From Candidatus Babelota bacterium (lineage in GTDB: Bacteria; Dependentiae; Babeliae; Babeliales; JABCYS01): 5,615 bases of DNA. Under the pieces are notes generated by a model. It was given only the letters and a program-made list of their open reading frames with translations, did no database searches and was not told the origin of the DNA. Positions 5,575 through 5,615 of this stretch are shown piece after piece. Location: positions 1 through 5,615 of the forward strand of contig JABCYS010000061.1 in the NCBI GenBank assembly GCA_013290085.1, given 5' to 3'. Both the position numbers and the translations under genes were made by a program. Each line of letters starts with the position of its first letter. Position 1 is the first letter of the stretch.

Positions 5575-5601
5575 TCATTTGAAAGATTTTAAGAACTATT
5601 T

Positions 5602-5607
5602 GAGGGA
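5602..5607 (+). promoter_or_regulatory. Shine-Dalgarno of the next gene
   Basis: GAGGGA lies 3 nt (5 nt from GAGG) before the ATG at 5611. It supports a real start at the window edge, 36 nt after the previous stop, and therefore continuation of the plus-strand cassette. No terminator-like hairpin is seen between 5575 and 5601. Confidence 0.55.
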
Positions 5608-5610
5608 ATT

Positions 5611-5615
5611 ATGAA
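5611..5615 (+). CDS. Start of a further gene, cut by the window end
   Basis: Only ATG plus two bases (AA, so the second residue is Lys or Asn) lie in the window. The call rests on the well-placed GAGGGA upstream and the same orientation and close spacing as the preceding genes. A Lys or Asn second residue would fit another signal peptide, or a third copy of the small exported family, but nothing of the product can be seen. Confidence 0.45.

Overview
The window is a compact, moderately AT-rich bacterial segment with almost no non-coding space. The longest gaps are a 132-nt divergent intergenic region (2918-3049) and a 100-nt spacer (3770-3869). No RNA genes, CRISPR arrays, insertion sequences or attachment sites were seen.

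Left half, minus strand (1-2917): a three-gene, probably co-transcribed unit reading right to left. In transcription order it is an OPT-family membrane transporter (1313-2917), a Nudix hydrolase (760-1299), and the N-terminal 248 residues of a membrane-anchored protein that runs off the left edge. That last protein resembles the N-terminal region that precedes the CPBP (CAAX-type) intramembrane protease domain in some large bacterial proteins. Spacings are 13 and 14 nt, so the three genes are tightly coupled.

Right half, plus strand (3050-5615): a run of proteins that all carry Sec-type signal peptides and hydrophobic segments. Two are paralogous ankyrin-repeat proteins (3050-3769 and 3870-4715). 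In both, the second ankyrin repeat is split between its two helices by a membrane-type hydrophobic insertion, of about 85 residues in one and about 150 in the other. They are followed at 18-19 nt spacing by two small tandemly duplicated proteins (4735-5166 and 5185-5574), each with two hydrophobic helices and still strongly similar at the DNA level. A well-placed ribosome binding site and ATG at 5602-5613 show that at least one more gene follows.

Organism (inference): exported ankyrin proteins in tandem families, next to a peptide-type transporter, fit a host-associated or intracellular bacterium. Candidatus Dependentiae (TM6), Chlamydiae-like or Rickettsiales-like lineages are candidates, with Dependentiae the author's weak preference. 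No marker gene here settles it.

The most notable content is the plus-strand cassette. It looks like an expanding family of exported, membrane-associated proteins of unknown function, built on an unusual split-ankyrin architecture. The minus-strand genes look like ordinary metabolism and uptake functions.
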